This document shows positions 20,619 through 30,787 of a stretch of DNA of 64,000 nucleotides, one piece after another. The notes below the pieces were generated by a model. The model was not told the DNA's origin and ran no database searches. It saw only the letters and a list, made by a program, of their open reading frames with translations. How positions within the stretch are numbered: position 1 is the first letter of the stretch; every line of letters begins with the position of its first letter. Made by a program: the position numbers and the translations under genes. This stretch comes from Sphingomonas elodea ATCC 31461 (GTDB lineage Bacteria; Pseudomonadota; Alphaproteobacteria; Sphingomonadales; Sphingomonadaceae), in NCBI RefSeq assembly GCF_000226955.1, contig NZ_AGFU01000016.1:82358-146357 (forward strand), given 5' to 3'.

Positions 20619-21454
20619 TGGAAACGCTGTCGACCAACAAGGCGTTCGGCGGGGTGCAGGGCGTCTACCGCCACGCCTCCGCCGCGACGGGCACGCCGAT
20701 GACCTTCTCGGTCTATGTCCCGCCGCATGCCGCGGGTGCGAGACTGCCGGTGCTATGGTATCTCTCCGGGCTAACCTGCACCCACGCCAACGTCACCGAG
20801 AAGGGCGAGTATCGCCGCGCCTGTGCCGAGGCGGGCGTAATCTTCGTGGCGCCGGACACCTCCCCGCGCGGCGAGGACGTGATCGACGTGCCGGAATATG
20901 ACTTCGGCAAGGGCGCCGGCTTCTATGTCGATGCGACCCAGGCGCCCTGGGCCGAGCATTTCCACATGCGCAGCTATATCGAGGACGAGCTGCCGGCGTT
21001 CATCGCCGCGCAGTTCCCGATGGCCGACCTGACCCGCCAGGGCATCACCGGCCATTCGATGGGCGGGCACGGCGCCCTGACCATTGCCTTGCGCAATCCC
21101 GAACGCTTCCGCAGCGTCTCTGCCTTCGCGCCGATCGTCGCGCCTTCCCAGGTGGCCTGGGGCCAGAAGGCGCTGGGCGGCTATCTCGGCGACGATGCGC
21201 CCGCGTGGCGCGCGCACGACGCCGTCGCCCTGATCGAGGACGGCGCGCGGCTGCCCGCGCTGCTGGTCGACCAGGGCGAGGCCGATGCGTTCCTTGCCGA
21301 GCAGCTCCGCCCGCAGTTGCTGGCCGATGCCTGCGCCGCCGCCGGCATCCCGCTCACGCTGCGGCTCCAGCCGGGCTATGACCACAGCTATTATTTCGTC
21401 TCGACCTTCCTCGCCGACCATGTCGCCTGGCATGCCGCGCGACTGAAAGCGTGA
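20618..21454 (+). CDS. fghA: S-formylglutathione hydrolase
   Basis: Serine hydrolase (esterase D family) of 278 residues that releases formate and glutathione from S-formylglutathione, completing formaldehyde oxidation begun by frmA. The nucleophile Ser is in GHSMGGHGALT, with the family segments LWYLSGLTCTHANVTEKGEYR and PDTSPRG, and the catalytic His in GYDHSYYF. The ATG shares its A with the stop codon of the VOC gene, so translation is coupled. Confidence 0.96.
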   Translation: METLSTNKAFGGVQGVYRHASAATGTPMTFSVYVPPHAAGARLPVLWYLSGLTCTHANVTEKGEYRRACAEAGVIFVAPDTSPRGEDVIDVPEYDFGKGAGFYVDATQAPWAEHFHMRSYIEDELPAFIAAQFPMADLTRQGITGHSMGGHGALTIALRNPERFRSVSAFAPIVAPSQVAWGQKALGGYLGDDAPAWRAHDAVALIEDGARLPALLVDQGEADAFLAEQLRPQLLADACAAAGIPLTLRLQPGYDHSYYFVSTFLADHVAWHAARLKA

Positions 21455-21518
21455 TATAGGACTAGTACACGGGCGGGGCGCGGGGCCTCGCCCGATCCAG
21501 TTCGGGGGACCTTCCGCC

Positions 21519-22439
21519 GTGAAGATCAAGTCGCTGCTCGCCCTTGCCGCCGCGCCGCTGGCGCTGCTGTTCAGTCCGTTCGCCTTCGGACAGGCAGCCC
21601 CTGCCGCGAAGCCCGCCGTGCAGAGCCGCCCCGCCGATCCGGCGCTGTGGGTGGTCAAGGATGCCGATACCACCATCTATCTGTTCGGCACGGTCCATGT
21701 GCTGAAGCCCGGCCTTAGCTGGTTCGATTCGGCGGTGAAGACCGCGTTCGACAAGAGCGACACGCTGGTGCTCGAACTGGTCGAGCCCGATCCGGCGACG
21801 ATGCAGGGCCTTCTGATGAAGATGGCGCTGGCCCCCGCCGGCGCCAAGCCGATCGCCGAGCAGCTGCCCGCCGACAAGCGCGACGCCTATCTGAAGGCGA
21901 TGGCCGATATCGGTGTGCCGCCGGCCGCGTTCGATGCACTGCAGCCCTGGGTGGCCGGCATCACGCTCAGCGTCGCGGGACTGCCCAAGCTGGGCTATGA
22001 TCCGGCGAGCGGCGCCGAAAAGGTGCTGACCACCGCCGCCAGGGATGCCGGCAAGCCGGTGATCGGGCTGGAGACGGCAGAGCAGCAGCTCGGCTATTTC
22101 TCCAGCATGTCGGGCACGCTGCAGATCGCCTTCCTCGCCTCCGCGGTGGACGATTATCCCAAGCTGGGCACCGAACTGGGCAAGATGATCGACCAATGGG
22201 CCGCCGGCGACCCCGAGGCGCTGGGCGCGACGATGAACGAGGGCATGCGCGATACGCCCGATCTCGCCAAGATCCTGCTGACCGATCGCAATGCGCGCTG
22301 GGCAAAATGGATCGAGGAGCGGCTCCAAAAGCCGGGAACGGTGTTCTTGGCGGTGGGCGCCGGCCATCTGGCGGGTGCCGACAGTGTCCAGGCGTTCCTC
22401 GCCAAGGATCGGGTGAAGGCGGAACGTATCCGCTATTGA
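21519..22439 (+). CDS. TraB/GumN family protein
   Basis: A 306-residue exported protein with an N-terminal signal peptide of about 25 residues. It has the TraB/GumN signature: LWVVKDADTTIYLFGTVHVL near the start, a Glu in VLELVEP, and FLAVGAGHLAGADSV near the end, with the GxxxGTVH and GxGHL motifs that are proposed metal-binding catalytic residues of this erythromycin-esterase-like group. GTG start after GGGGGA. Specific activity unknown. Confidence 0.88.
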   Translation: MKIKSLLALAAAPLALLFSPFAFGQAAPAAKPAVQSRPADPALWVVKDADTTIYLFGTVHVLKPGLSWFDSAVKTAFDKSDTLVLELVEPDPATMQGLLMKMALAPAGAKPIAEQLPADKRDAYLKAMADIGVPPAAFDALQPWVAGITLSVAGLPKLGYDPASGAEKVLTTAARDAGKPVIGLETAEQQLGYFSSMSGTLQIAFLASAVDDYPKLGTELGKMIDQWAAGDPEALGATMNEGMRDTPDLAKILLTDRNARWAKWIEERLQKPGTVFLAVGAGHLAGADSVQAFLAKDRVKAERIRY

Positions 22440-22506
22440 TCCCTTTCGGCGGGGCGCGTCATCCCTGATGCGGCGCCCCGCCGCATCCCGTTTGGAGCAG
22501 CGTTGC

Positions 22507-22992
22507 ATGGCATCGAGTCCCCGTCCCCTGATCGGCCTTCTCGCGGGCGTCGCCGCCGGCCTGGTCGCCTCGGCCGCGATGGCCGTCTTCCAGAACCAGG
22601 CGAGCAAGCTGATCCCCAAGGAAGACCAGAGCGACGGCGATCCCGCGACGGTGAAGGCCGCCGACGTGGTGGTCGAGGCGACGACGGGCGAGAAGGTGCC
22701 AGAGCCCTATCGCGAGGCGTCGGGCCAGGCGGTGCATTACATCGTCGGCGGCGTGTTGGGCGGCATCTACGGCGTCATCACCGAGTACCGGCCGGAGGCT
22801 GCTTCGGGCTTCGGCGGCGCCTATGGCGTGGTGACCTCGGCCCTGCTCGACGAAGGCGCGGTACCGGCGCTGGGCCTGGGCAGCGGACCAACCGAGACGC
22901 CGGCGTCGGTCCATGCGTACGGCGCGGCCTCTCACCTCGTCTACGGCATGGTGCTGGAAGGCGTGCGGCGGATCATTGCCGGCGCGCGGTAA
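22507..22992 (+). CDS. DUF1440-like membrane protein
   Basis: A 161-residue membrane protein with an N-terminal helix (LIGLLAGVAAGLVASAAMAVF), a glycine-rich central helix (YIVGGVLGGIYGVIT) and two further weakly hydrophobic segments, fitting the YagU/DUF1440 group. ATG 22507 is preferred for its GGAG box 9 bases upstream. Monocistronic, followed by a repeat palindrome. In E. coli YagU affects acid resistance; no such role is shown here. Confidence 0.72.
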   Translation: MASSPRPLIGLLAGVAAGLVASAAMAVFQNQASKLIPKEDQSDGDPATVKAADVVVEATTGEKVPEPYREASGQAVHYIVGGVLGGIYGVITEYRPEAASGFGGAYGVVTSALLDEGAVPALGLGSGPTETPASVHAYGAASHLVYGMVLEGVRRIIAGAR

Positions 22993-23044
22993 GCGCCCAG
23001 GCTCACCTCGCGAGGTAGGGCTTCATTATATTTTCAAAGTGGCC

Positions 23045-23072
23045 CGTCATCCCGGCGAAAGCCGGGATGACG
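23045..23072. repeat. Perfect REP-like palindrome
   Basis: A 12-bp perfect stem (CGTCATCCCGGC and its complement) closes a GAAA tetraloop. This sequence type is a dispersed intergenic palindrome in many alphaproteobacteria. It lies between a gene end and the hppA promoter region and could also stop upstream transcription. Confidence 0.8.
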
Positions 23073-23235
23073 ATGGAAGCGGGGTGACGATGGAGGTGTG
23101 GCCGTTCTCCTTCCGCCTCCCCACCCCTATCGCCTTGCGCTAACCCCTTATTCCTATACCCTCTCGCCTTGCGGACGAGACTGGACCGATCCGGCGCGCG
23201 CCGCGACCCGCAATTGCAGGGGAGGATGTCACTCT

Positions 23236-25425
<2,190 letters not shown>

Positions 25426-25432
25426 CCAACAA

Positions 25433-25459
25433 CTTCTCCCCTGCTGCGCAGGGGAGAAG
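25433..25459 (+). terminator. hppA terminator hairpin
   Basis: Perfect 11-bp inverted repeat (CTTCTCCCCTG / CAGGGGAGAAG) with a 5-base loop, 7 bases past the hppA stop codon and followed by TTT. Confidence 0.75.
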
Positions 25460-25600
25460 TTTCTGTAGCTTGCCCTGCCGCTCTCAAATCCCCACATCCC
25501 GAAGGAAGACGCGCGCCCGTGCCGCGCCGCCTTCCCTTTTTCCTTCCAGCGCTGTAAGGGCGACGCACTTTTACGCGCGCTAATTCCTGAGAGGCATTTT

Positions 25601-25819
25601 TTGGCCAAAGAAGAACTGCTTGAAATGCGTGGACAGGTTGTGGAGCTTCTCCCCAACGCCATGTTCCGCGTCCGGCTCGAGAACGATCATGAGATTCTCG
25701 GCCACACCGCCGGCAAGATGCGCAAGAACCGCATCCGCGTGCTGGTCGGCGACGAGGTGCTCGTCGAGCTGACCCCGTACGACCTGACCAAGGGCCGCAT
25801 CACCTACCGCTTCAAGTAA
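25601..25819 (+). CDS. infA: Translation initiation factor IF-1
   Basis: The 72-residue OB-fold factor binds the ribosomal A site during initiation. The sequence is canonical ([49 protein letters not shown]). It must start at TTG 25601, since no ATG or GTG gives the conserved MAKEE N-terminus; GAGAGG lies 6 bases upstream. A rare TTG start may keep expression modest. It heads an infA-maf-RNase-yacG cluster. Confidence 0.97.
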   Translation: MAKEELLEMRGQVVELLPNAMFRVRLENDHEILGHTAGKMRKNRIRVLVGDEVLVELTPYDLTKGRITYRFK

Positions 25820-25832
25820 GCGGGTGCCGCCC

Positions 25833-26402
25833 ATGCGGCTCGTGCTCGCTTCCACCTCGCCGCGACGGCTCGATCTGCTCACCCGGATCGGCGCCGCGCC
25901 CGATCGCGTCGCTGCGCCCGATGTGGACGAAGATGTCCACCCCGGCGAGCTGCCGCGACCCTATGTGCTGCGCGTCGCCACCGCCAAGGCGCATGCGGTG
26001 ACGCGTGCCGAGGACGAGATCGTCCTTGCCGGCGACACCACCATCGCCGTCGGCCGCCGCATCCTCGGCAAACCCGCCGACGAAGCCGATCTGCGCCGCA
26101 TGCTCGCGCTGCTCTCCGGCCGCCGCCACCATTGCCTCTCGGCGCTCTGCGTGATCGGCGCGGACGGCCGGGCACGCACCCGCGTGTCCGACACCGTCGT
26201 CGCCTTCAAGCGCCTCAGCGACGCCGATATCGACTGGTACGTCGCCAGCGGCGAAGGCATGGGCAAGGCGGGCGGCTATGCCATCCAGGGCAAGGCCGAG
26301 GCGTTCGTGCGCTTCCTCTCCGGCAGCCATTCCGGCGTGGTCGGCCTGCCGGTGTTCGAGGCGCGCGCGCTGCTGGCCGGCGCCGGCTATCCCCTTGGCT
26401 GA
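25833..26402 (+). CDS. maf: Maf-family nucleotide pyrophosphatase
   Basis: House-cleaning nucleoside triphosphate pyrophosphatase of 189 residues that hydrolyses non-canonical or cell-division-linked nucleotides. It carries the Maf motif LASTSPRRLDLL, YVLRVATAKA, the catalytic Asp in LAGDTTIAVGRRILGKP and the conserved GGYAIQGKAEAFV. The GTG three codons upstream is a weaker start. It overlaps the next gene by 8 bases. Confidence 0.93.
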   Translation: MRLVLASTSPRRLDLLTRIGAAPDRVAAPDVDEDVHPGELPRPYVLRVATAKAHAVTRAEDEIVLAGDTTIAVGRRILGKPADEADLRRMLALLSGRRHHCLSALCVIGADGRARTRVSDTVVAFKRLSDADIDWYVASGEGMGKAGGYAIQGKAEAFVRFLSGSHSGVVGLPVFEARALLAGAGYPLG

Positions 26403-27345
26403 GTGGCTGTACGAGGCGGGGATCGGCGAGAACCGCGCCGCCCTCGTTTCGCGCGGGGTGATCTGGAAGGCGCGGATCGAGCTCGCTGGCACCCGTCCCC
26501 AGGTCGGCGCGATCTGCGCGGCACGGCTCGTGGACAAGTCCACCGGCAAGGTGACGCTCGACCAGGGCGGCGAGGCGCTGTGCGATCCCCTCCCCAAGGG
26601 CATCACGCAAGGCGCGGCGCTGCGCGTGAAGATCGTCCGCGAGGCGATCCCCGAACCCGGCCGCGCCAAGCTCCCCAAGGCCGTCCCCGCGCCGCCCGAG
26701 GCCACCTTGGGCGACGGTCCGGACCTGCTCGCCCGCATCATCGCCAGCGACCATCCGGTGCGCAAGCTCCGCCCCCACGAGGCCGATACGCTGGAAGCGG
26801 CCGGCTGGTCCGAGCTGCTCGACGAAGCCTATACCGGCGAGATCGCCTTTCCTGGCGGCGCGCTGCGCATGTCGCCCACCCCCGCCATGACCCTGTTCGA
26901 TGTCGACGGCGCCGGCCCGCTGGAGCCGCTGTCGATCGCAGCCGCCCACGCCGTCGCCCGGGCGATCGAGCGATTCGGCATCGGCGGCTCGATCGGCATC
27001 GACTTCCCGACGCTGAGCAGCAAGGCGGCGCGCAACGCCGTTGCCGAGGCGATCGACGCGGCGCTGCCCCAGCCCTTCGAGCGCACCGCGGTGAACGGCT
27101 TCGGCTTCCTCCAGATCGTCCGCCGCCGCACCCGCCCCTCGGTCCCTGAGCTGCTGCACGCCGATCCGGTGGGCGCCGCGACCCGCGCCGAGCTGCGCCG
27201 GCTGGAACGCCTTCCCCCGCCGGTGCCGGCCACCCATATGGTCGATACCCGAATCGCCCGCCGCCTGGCGCGCGAGCCCGACTGGACCGAGACGCTCGCC
27301 CGCCGCATGGGCGGCGCGGTCCGGTTCGTGACCCCCAAGGAGTGA
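26395..27345 (+). CDS. Ribonuclease E/G family protein
   Basis: A 316-residue relative of RNase E/G, shorter than Rng (about 490) and lacking an obvious N-terminal S1 domain with its usual length. The catalytic-core region has 'GGSIGIDFPTLSSKAARNAV' with the metal-binding Asp, and a preceding 'AMTLFDVDG' with a second Asp. It starts at TTG 26395 inside the end of maf, because no other in-frame start keeps the EWLYEAGIGENRAALV N-terminus. It lies in the conserved infA-maf-rng-yacG order. Probable role in RNA turnover or processing. Confidence 0.85.
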   Translation: MAEWLYEAGIGENRAALVSRGVIWKARIELAGTRPQVGAICAARLVDKSTGKVTLDQGGEALCDPLPKGITQGAALRVKIVREAIPEPGRAKLPKAVPAPPEATLGDGPDLLARIIASDHPVRKLRPHEADTLEAAGWSELLDEAYTGEIAFPGGALRMSPTPAMTLFDVDGAGPLEPLSIAAAHAVARAIERFGIGGSIGIDFPTLSSKAARNAVAEAIDAALPQPFERTAVNGFGFLQIVRRRTRPSVPELLHADPVGAATRAELRRLERLPPPVPATHMVDTRIARRLAREPDWTETLARRMGGAVRFVTPKE

Positions 27346-27350
27346 CCCGC

Positions 27351-27533
27351 ATGCCCCGCGACGCCTGCCCGATCTGCGGCAAGCCCGGCACCGCCGACTT
27401 CAAGCCCTTCTGCAGCCGCGGCTGCAAGGATCGCGACCTGCTGCAATGGCTGGGCGAAGGCTATCGCGTCCCCGGCGAGCCGGCCGAAACAAATGTGCAT
27501 TCGGGGCTGGACAGCCACGAATTCCCCGACTAA
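27351..27533 (+). CDS. yacG: DNA gyrase inhibitor YacG
   Basis: A 60-residue zinc-ribbon protein. Four Cys are arranged CPICGKP and CSRGCKDRDLLQWL, the family hallmark. In E. coli YacG binds GyrB and inhibits gyrase. ATG 27351 has AAGGAG 9 bases upstream. It overlaps no gene and ends 31 bases before tRNA-Phe. Confidence 0.92.
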   Translation: MPRDACPICGKPGTADFKPFCSRGCKDRDLLQWLGEGYRVPGEPAETNVHSGLDSHEFPD

Positions 27534-27564
27534 CAGGCGCGCTCCCCGGCGGCTCCGCCGGTGT

Positions 27565-27640
27565 GCCCGGGTAGCTCAGTTGGTAGAGCATGCGACTGAA
27601 AATCGCAGTGTCGGCGGTTCGACTCCGTCCCCGGGCACCA
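27565..27640 (+). tRNA. tRNA-Phe (GAA)
   Basis: A 76-base cloverleaf with an encoded CCA end. The acceptor stem is GCCCGGG/CCCGGGC, the D-arm contains GCTCAGTTGGTAGAGC, the anticodon stem is TGCGA/TCGCA with loop CTGAAAA (anticodon GAA), and the T-loop is TTCGACT. It is the landmark next to which both an integrase-bearing island and the Tn7-like transposon have entered. Confidence 0.97.
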
Positions 27641-27668
27641 TTTCTTCCCGGCAAAATCAGTAACTTAC

Positions 27669-27673
27669 CTAGG
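27669..27673. repeat. Target-site duplication, left copy (CTAGG)
   Basis: Five bases directly before the TGT terminus of the transposon, identical to the five bases after the other end. Five-base duplications are the rule for Tn7-like and Mu-like transposition. Confidence 0.92.
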
Positions 27674-27777
27674 TGTCGCTTCGCCCATAAGAGGTGAAGT
27701 CCGCTCCCATATGTGGTGACATCCTCGCAACCCACGGGAATAAGCCATTTTCCCGATAATTCGCGTAATGACGACAT
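27674..27777 (+). repeat. Transposon left end with TnsB-site-like repeats
   Basis: The terminal copy (27674-27701) contains GCCCATAAGAGGT, shared exactly with the other end. Weaker copies lie at 27701-27723 (CCCATATGTGGTGACAT), 27734-27752 (GGGAATAAGCCATTTT) and 27759-27777. No gene is supported between here and 28046; the rest of that stretch may hold the promoter of the first cargo gene. Confidence 0.8.
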
Positions 27778-28046
27778 ATGGGGAAAAGCGTCGGGAAGGC
27801 GTGCTGAGATGGCAAGAAAATCTGCGAAACGCCCGGTATCAGGCTCCTGAGGTTCGTTCGCACCCGTCTGAGCGGTCCGTCACCTCCTTTGACCGCCAAG
27901 ATCGTGACGAAGCCCATCTTGGCGTCCCGGTCGCTGGACCGATCGGAAGCGGCAGTAGAACACCTCGGTCATATTCACGACGGGAGACTACCGTCGCAGC
28001 GATCGTTGCGCTCACCAGCGAAGATCGATCTTGGACGGAGCAGCGC

Positions 28047-29342
28047 ATGGTCACGCGTGAGGAACTTTATCGCCTCGTATGGTCGAAGCCGCTTACAAAA
28101 GCCTCTGAGCAGCTCGGTATATCATACAGCAAGCTGGTACAGATCTGCGCCGAGCTGGGAGTACCGAGGCCACCACAGGGTCACTGGGCGAGGCTTGAGC
28201 TCGGCAAGGCCGATCCAGCACCGCCACTACCGCCACCAGCAGAAGGGCAGCTTGTGGCGTGGACCGAGGAGGATTTAGCTCTCCCCAAGGCACCGTCGCG
28301 ACCACGAGCGCCTCGAAAGAAGGCGATCTCAGCGCATCGTGCGCCCCCAACCATGCATTCCCTCGTTCGTGGCAGGAAGGCAGATTTCCTCAATACCCGC
28401 CCGACCAAGGAAGACGGCTTCCTACGTCCATTCAAGCGCGCTCTGCCCGACATTCAAGCGTCGTCCGACATGCTCGATCGCGCATTGCTGCTCGCGAATG
28501 CTCTGTACACTGCATTCGAGGACGCCGGTCACCGCGTGACCCTCAGCGGCCTTAACTCAGCCGCTCGCCGCCTGCGTATCGACCCCCGAGAAGCCCCTGC
28601 AAAGGGGGATAGGTACGACCCGTATCCGCAGCCATGGCGGCCCGATCGACTCACCCTCGTGCAAGCTGGTGCCGTCACCATCGGTCTGATTGTCCTCGAG
28701 ATGACCGAGCGGGTGAAAATGCGCCACGTAAAGGACGGGTATGTCAGGGACAGTCCTGAGCTTGCCGCACGCGTGGAGCGCTCCCGCGCATACAGCTGGA
28801 CCACGTTCAAGGACGTGCCCTCAGGTCGGTTTCGAATAGTCGCCTATGCCGCAGACGCCGCAGTAGATTGGTCGCAGAGTTGGCAGGAATCCGAAAAGCA
28901 GCCAGATTCTCTCACTGCTGCGTCAATTGCCAAAGCCGTCTTATCGCAACGAGGTAGGCTGATGGAAATGACTCGGGAAGCCGCGCGCCAGGCAGAAATT
29001 CGGCATCGAGAATGGCTGGAGGAACAGGAGAAATGGTGCCGCCAAGAGGACGAGCGAAAAGTTGCAAAATCTCGAGAAGAAAGCCTTGCCACTTTGCATA
29101 CCGCTATCCAGCGCTGGGGGCGGGTAATGGAAATGGAGATGTTCTTCTCTGAAGCTAAGCAGCAGGCTCTAGGACTACCCGCCGACGCCAAGCACATCGT
29201 GCTAGAGCGCCTCCGGCTCGCCAGAGAGTTGATAGGCAGTCAGAACCCACTAGACTATCTACAAAACTGGAAGACTCCCACTGAAATTTATCGGCCTCGA
29301 TATAGTGAGTCTGCTCATTCGGAGCGCTATCAAACGCCATAG
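28047..29342 (+). CDS. HTH-domain protein of unknown function (first cargo gene)
   Basis: A 431-residue protein. The N-terminal 55 residues (REELYRLVWSKPLTKASEQLGISYSKLVQ, then GVPRPPQGHWARL) form a helix-turn-helix seen in many unassigned proteins of mobile elements. A basic, proline-rich linker follows (about 60-110), then a globular middle, and a long charged helix (about 290-370, 'REAARQAEIRHREWLEEQEKW') likely to be coiled coil. ATG 28047 is chosen for the GGAG box 6 bases upstream; the open frame extends further left into the transposon end without an RBS. No catalytic motif recognised. Confidence 0.72.
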   Translation: MVTREELYRLVWSKPLTKASEQLGISYSKLVQICAELGVPRPPQGHWARLELGKADPAPPLPPPAEGQLVAWTEEDLALPKAPSRPRAPRKKAISAHRAPPTMHSLVRGRKADFLNTRPTKEDGFLRPFKRALPDIQASSDMLDRALLLANALYTAFEDAGHRVTLSGLNSAARRLRIDPREAPAKGDRYDPYPQPWRPDRLTLVQAGAVTIGLIVLEMTERVKMRHVKDGYVRDSPELAARVERSRAYSWTTFKDVPSGRFRIVAYAADAAVDWSQSWQESEKQPDSLTAASIAKAVLSQRGRLMEMTREAARQAEIRHREWLEEQEKWCRQEDERKVAKSREESLATLHTAIQRWGRVMEMEMFFSEAKQQALGLPADAKHIVLERLRLARELIGSQNPLDYLQNWKTPTEIYRPRYSESAHSERYQTP

Positions 29343-29598
29343 AAGGTAGAGGTCCATTCTGCTTGCTTGGCATTTTGGCCTTAGACATTCCCGAAACGAT
29401 GCCCCGCTGAGCTAATAGTGGCCTGAAAACGGGGAGCAGGTCAGCAGCTTTGCCCCAAAGCCTACGTTCAGCACTTCCCCGACTAGGCATTGGATTGCGC
29501 TCTAAGATGGCCGTAAGCTGTCGCTCGACTTTCCGCGCAAAACTTATGAAAGCGCCTAGAACTGGCGTTTCTGTTCTCGAAGGTATATCCTCGCCGAC

Positions 29599-30504
29599 AT
29601 GATCTATATTTGGTCGAGCTGTAGGTACGCCGGCCCGATGGTGCTCGGCAACGAAGGTCGCGAGATACCTGAGGACCTCGCAAAGCGGACGCCTCCACCG
29701 GACGATGTATTCTGCCTACCGTTGGTCGACAGCTGGCGGGATCGGATCTGGCACATGCTCGAAGACCTGGTCACTGCTGAGGTGAAAGATGCTTTCATCG
29801 GCGACCCGCCGGAATCCGTCTTTTCAGACGATCTGAGCTGGCTCGACGAGATCGTCTATGAGGTGACCGGTCGCATCGTGAACATGAAAGAACTGGTCGT
29901 TGACCGGTTCGCCAATGAATATCGCGCGTTCCGGGCAGGCCACGGGACCAGGACCAATGACGTGGGCCCGTTCTATAGCCATGGCCTGCGGTATCTTCGG
30001 CCCGATGAGATCGAGAACCGTGCGCGCGCGATATTCTTGAACGGCCAATATCCTCTCGGCAACGAAGCGAGGCTGAAGGATGCGATCGATGACGTCGACG
30101 CGCGCAATACCAGCGGCGGGCGGCCGGGCCGGCTCTACTTTGCGGCAGAAGAGCGCAGCCTAATCACGCGCATCGGCGGATCCGGGCACTATCTCGTTTA
30201 TGGAAGCGAGTATCTCTATTGTCTCGGCATGCGCACGATCGGCGAATGGGAAACGCGTCAGGCGCTTAAGTCGATCGGCCGCCCGACCATGTTCGTGTGC
30301 GACATACCTATGTCGATGATGCGGCCGCATACGCTGGGTGAATTCGCTGGCATGGTCATCGAGTATCTCTTTTGCGAGCTCGCCAACCTTCCTTGCCACG
30401 CGCTCAGCGCAGGCGCGGGATCCGCGCTTAGCATTGCCCAAGACCTCCCCGGCAGATGCATCGTCGGGCATTATCATCCGGCGCGCGTCCACGCGCCCTA
30501 TTAG
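29599..30504 (+). CDS. Hypothetical protein, unknown (301 aa)
   Basis: A soluble protein with no recognised family. The first 100 residues are acidic and helical ('WRDRIWHMLEDLVTAEVKDAFI', 'DLSWLDEIVYEVTGRIVNMKEL'). The C-terminal half has a glycine-rich segment GGSGHYLVYGSEYL followed by MRTIGEWETRQALKSIGRPTMF, which looks like a conserved enzyme core, possibly with a catalytic His or Glu. A downstream start at Met14 is possible. It stands alone between 250-280-bp gaps in the defence cargo. Confidence 0.6.
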   Translation: MIYIWSSCRYAGPMVLGNEGREIPEDLAKRTPPPDDVFCLPLVDSWRDRIWHMLEDLVTAEVKDAFIGDPPESVFSDDLSWLDEIVYEVTGRIVNMKELVVDRFANEYRAFRAGHGTRTNDVGPFYSHGLRYLRPDEIENRARAIFLNGQYPLGNEARLKDAIDDVDARNTSGGRPGRLYFAAEERSLITRIGGSGHYLVYGSEYLYCLGMRTIGEWETRQALKSIGRPTMFVCDIPMSMMRPHTLGEFAGMVIEYLFCELANLPCHALSAGAGSALSIAQDLPGRCIVGHYHPARVHAPY

Positions 30505-30787
30505 TCGCCATCCCACCCCCCGTCCCCTACCTTCGCTCCCGCACGTGCGAATCTTGAGGCGCCCGACCAGCACCTGCTCAGGCGAGTGGCGACGGATTGC
30601 CGGATAGGTTTATAGCTGGGCTCTTGGCATGATCGTACGGTCAACGCTGTAACATGGCCTTGTTCGCGAATAATACAGCGTGCATCAGCGCGTCTCCGGC
30701 TCACCAGTTCGTGAGGAAGGCCTCGAGCTAAGGCGGGCGACAATCGATTCCGTCTGCCAATGTCCCAATCTATAAATTCTATTGTCC

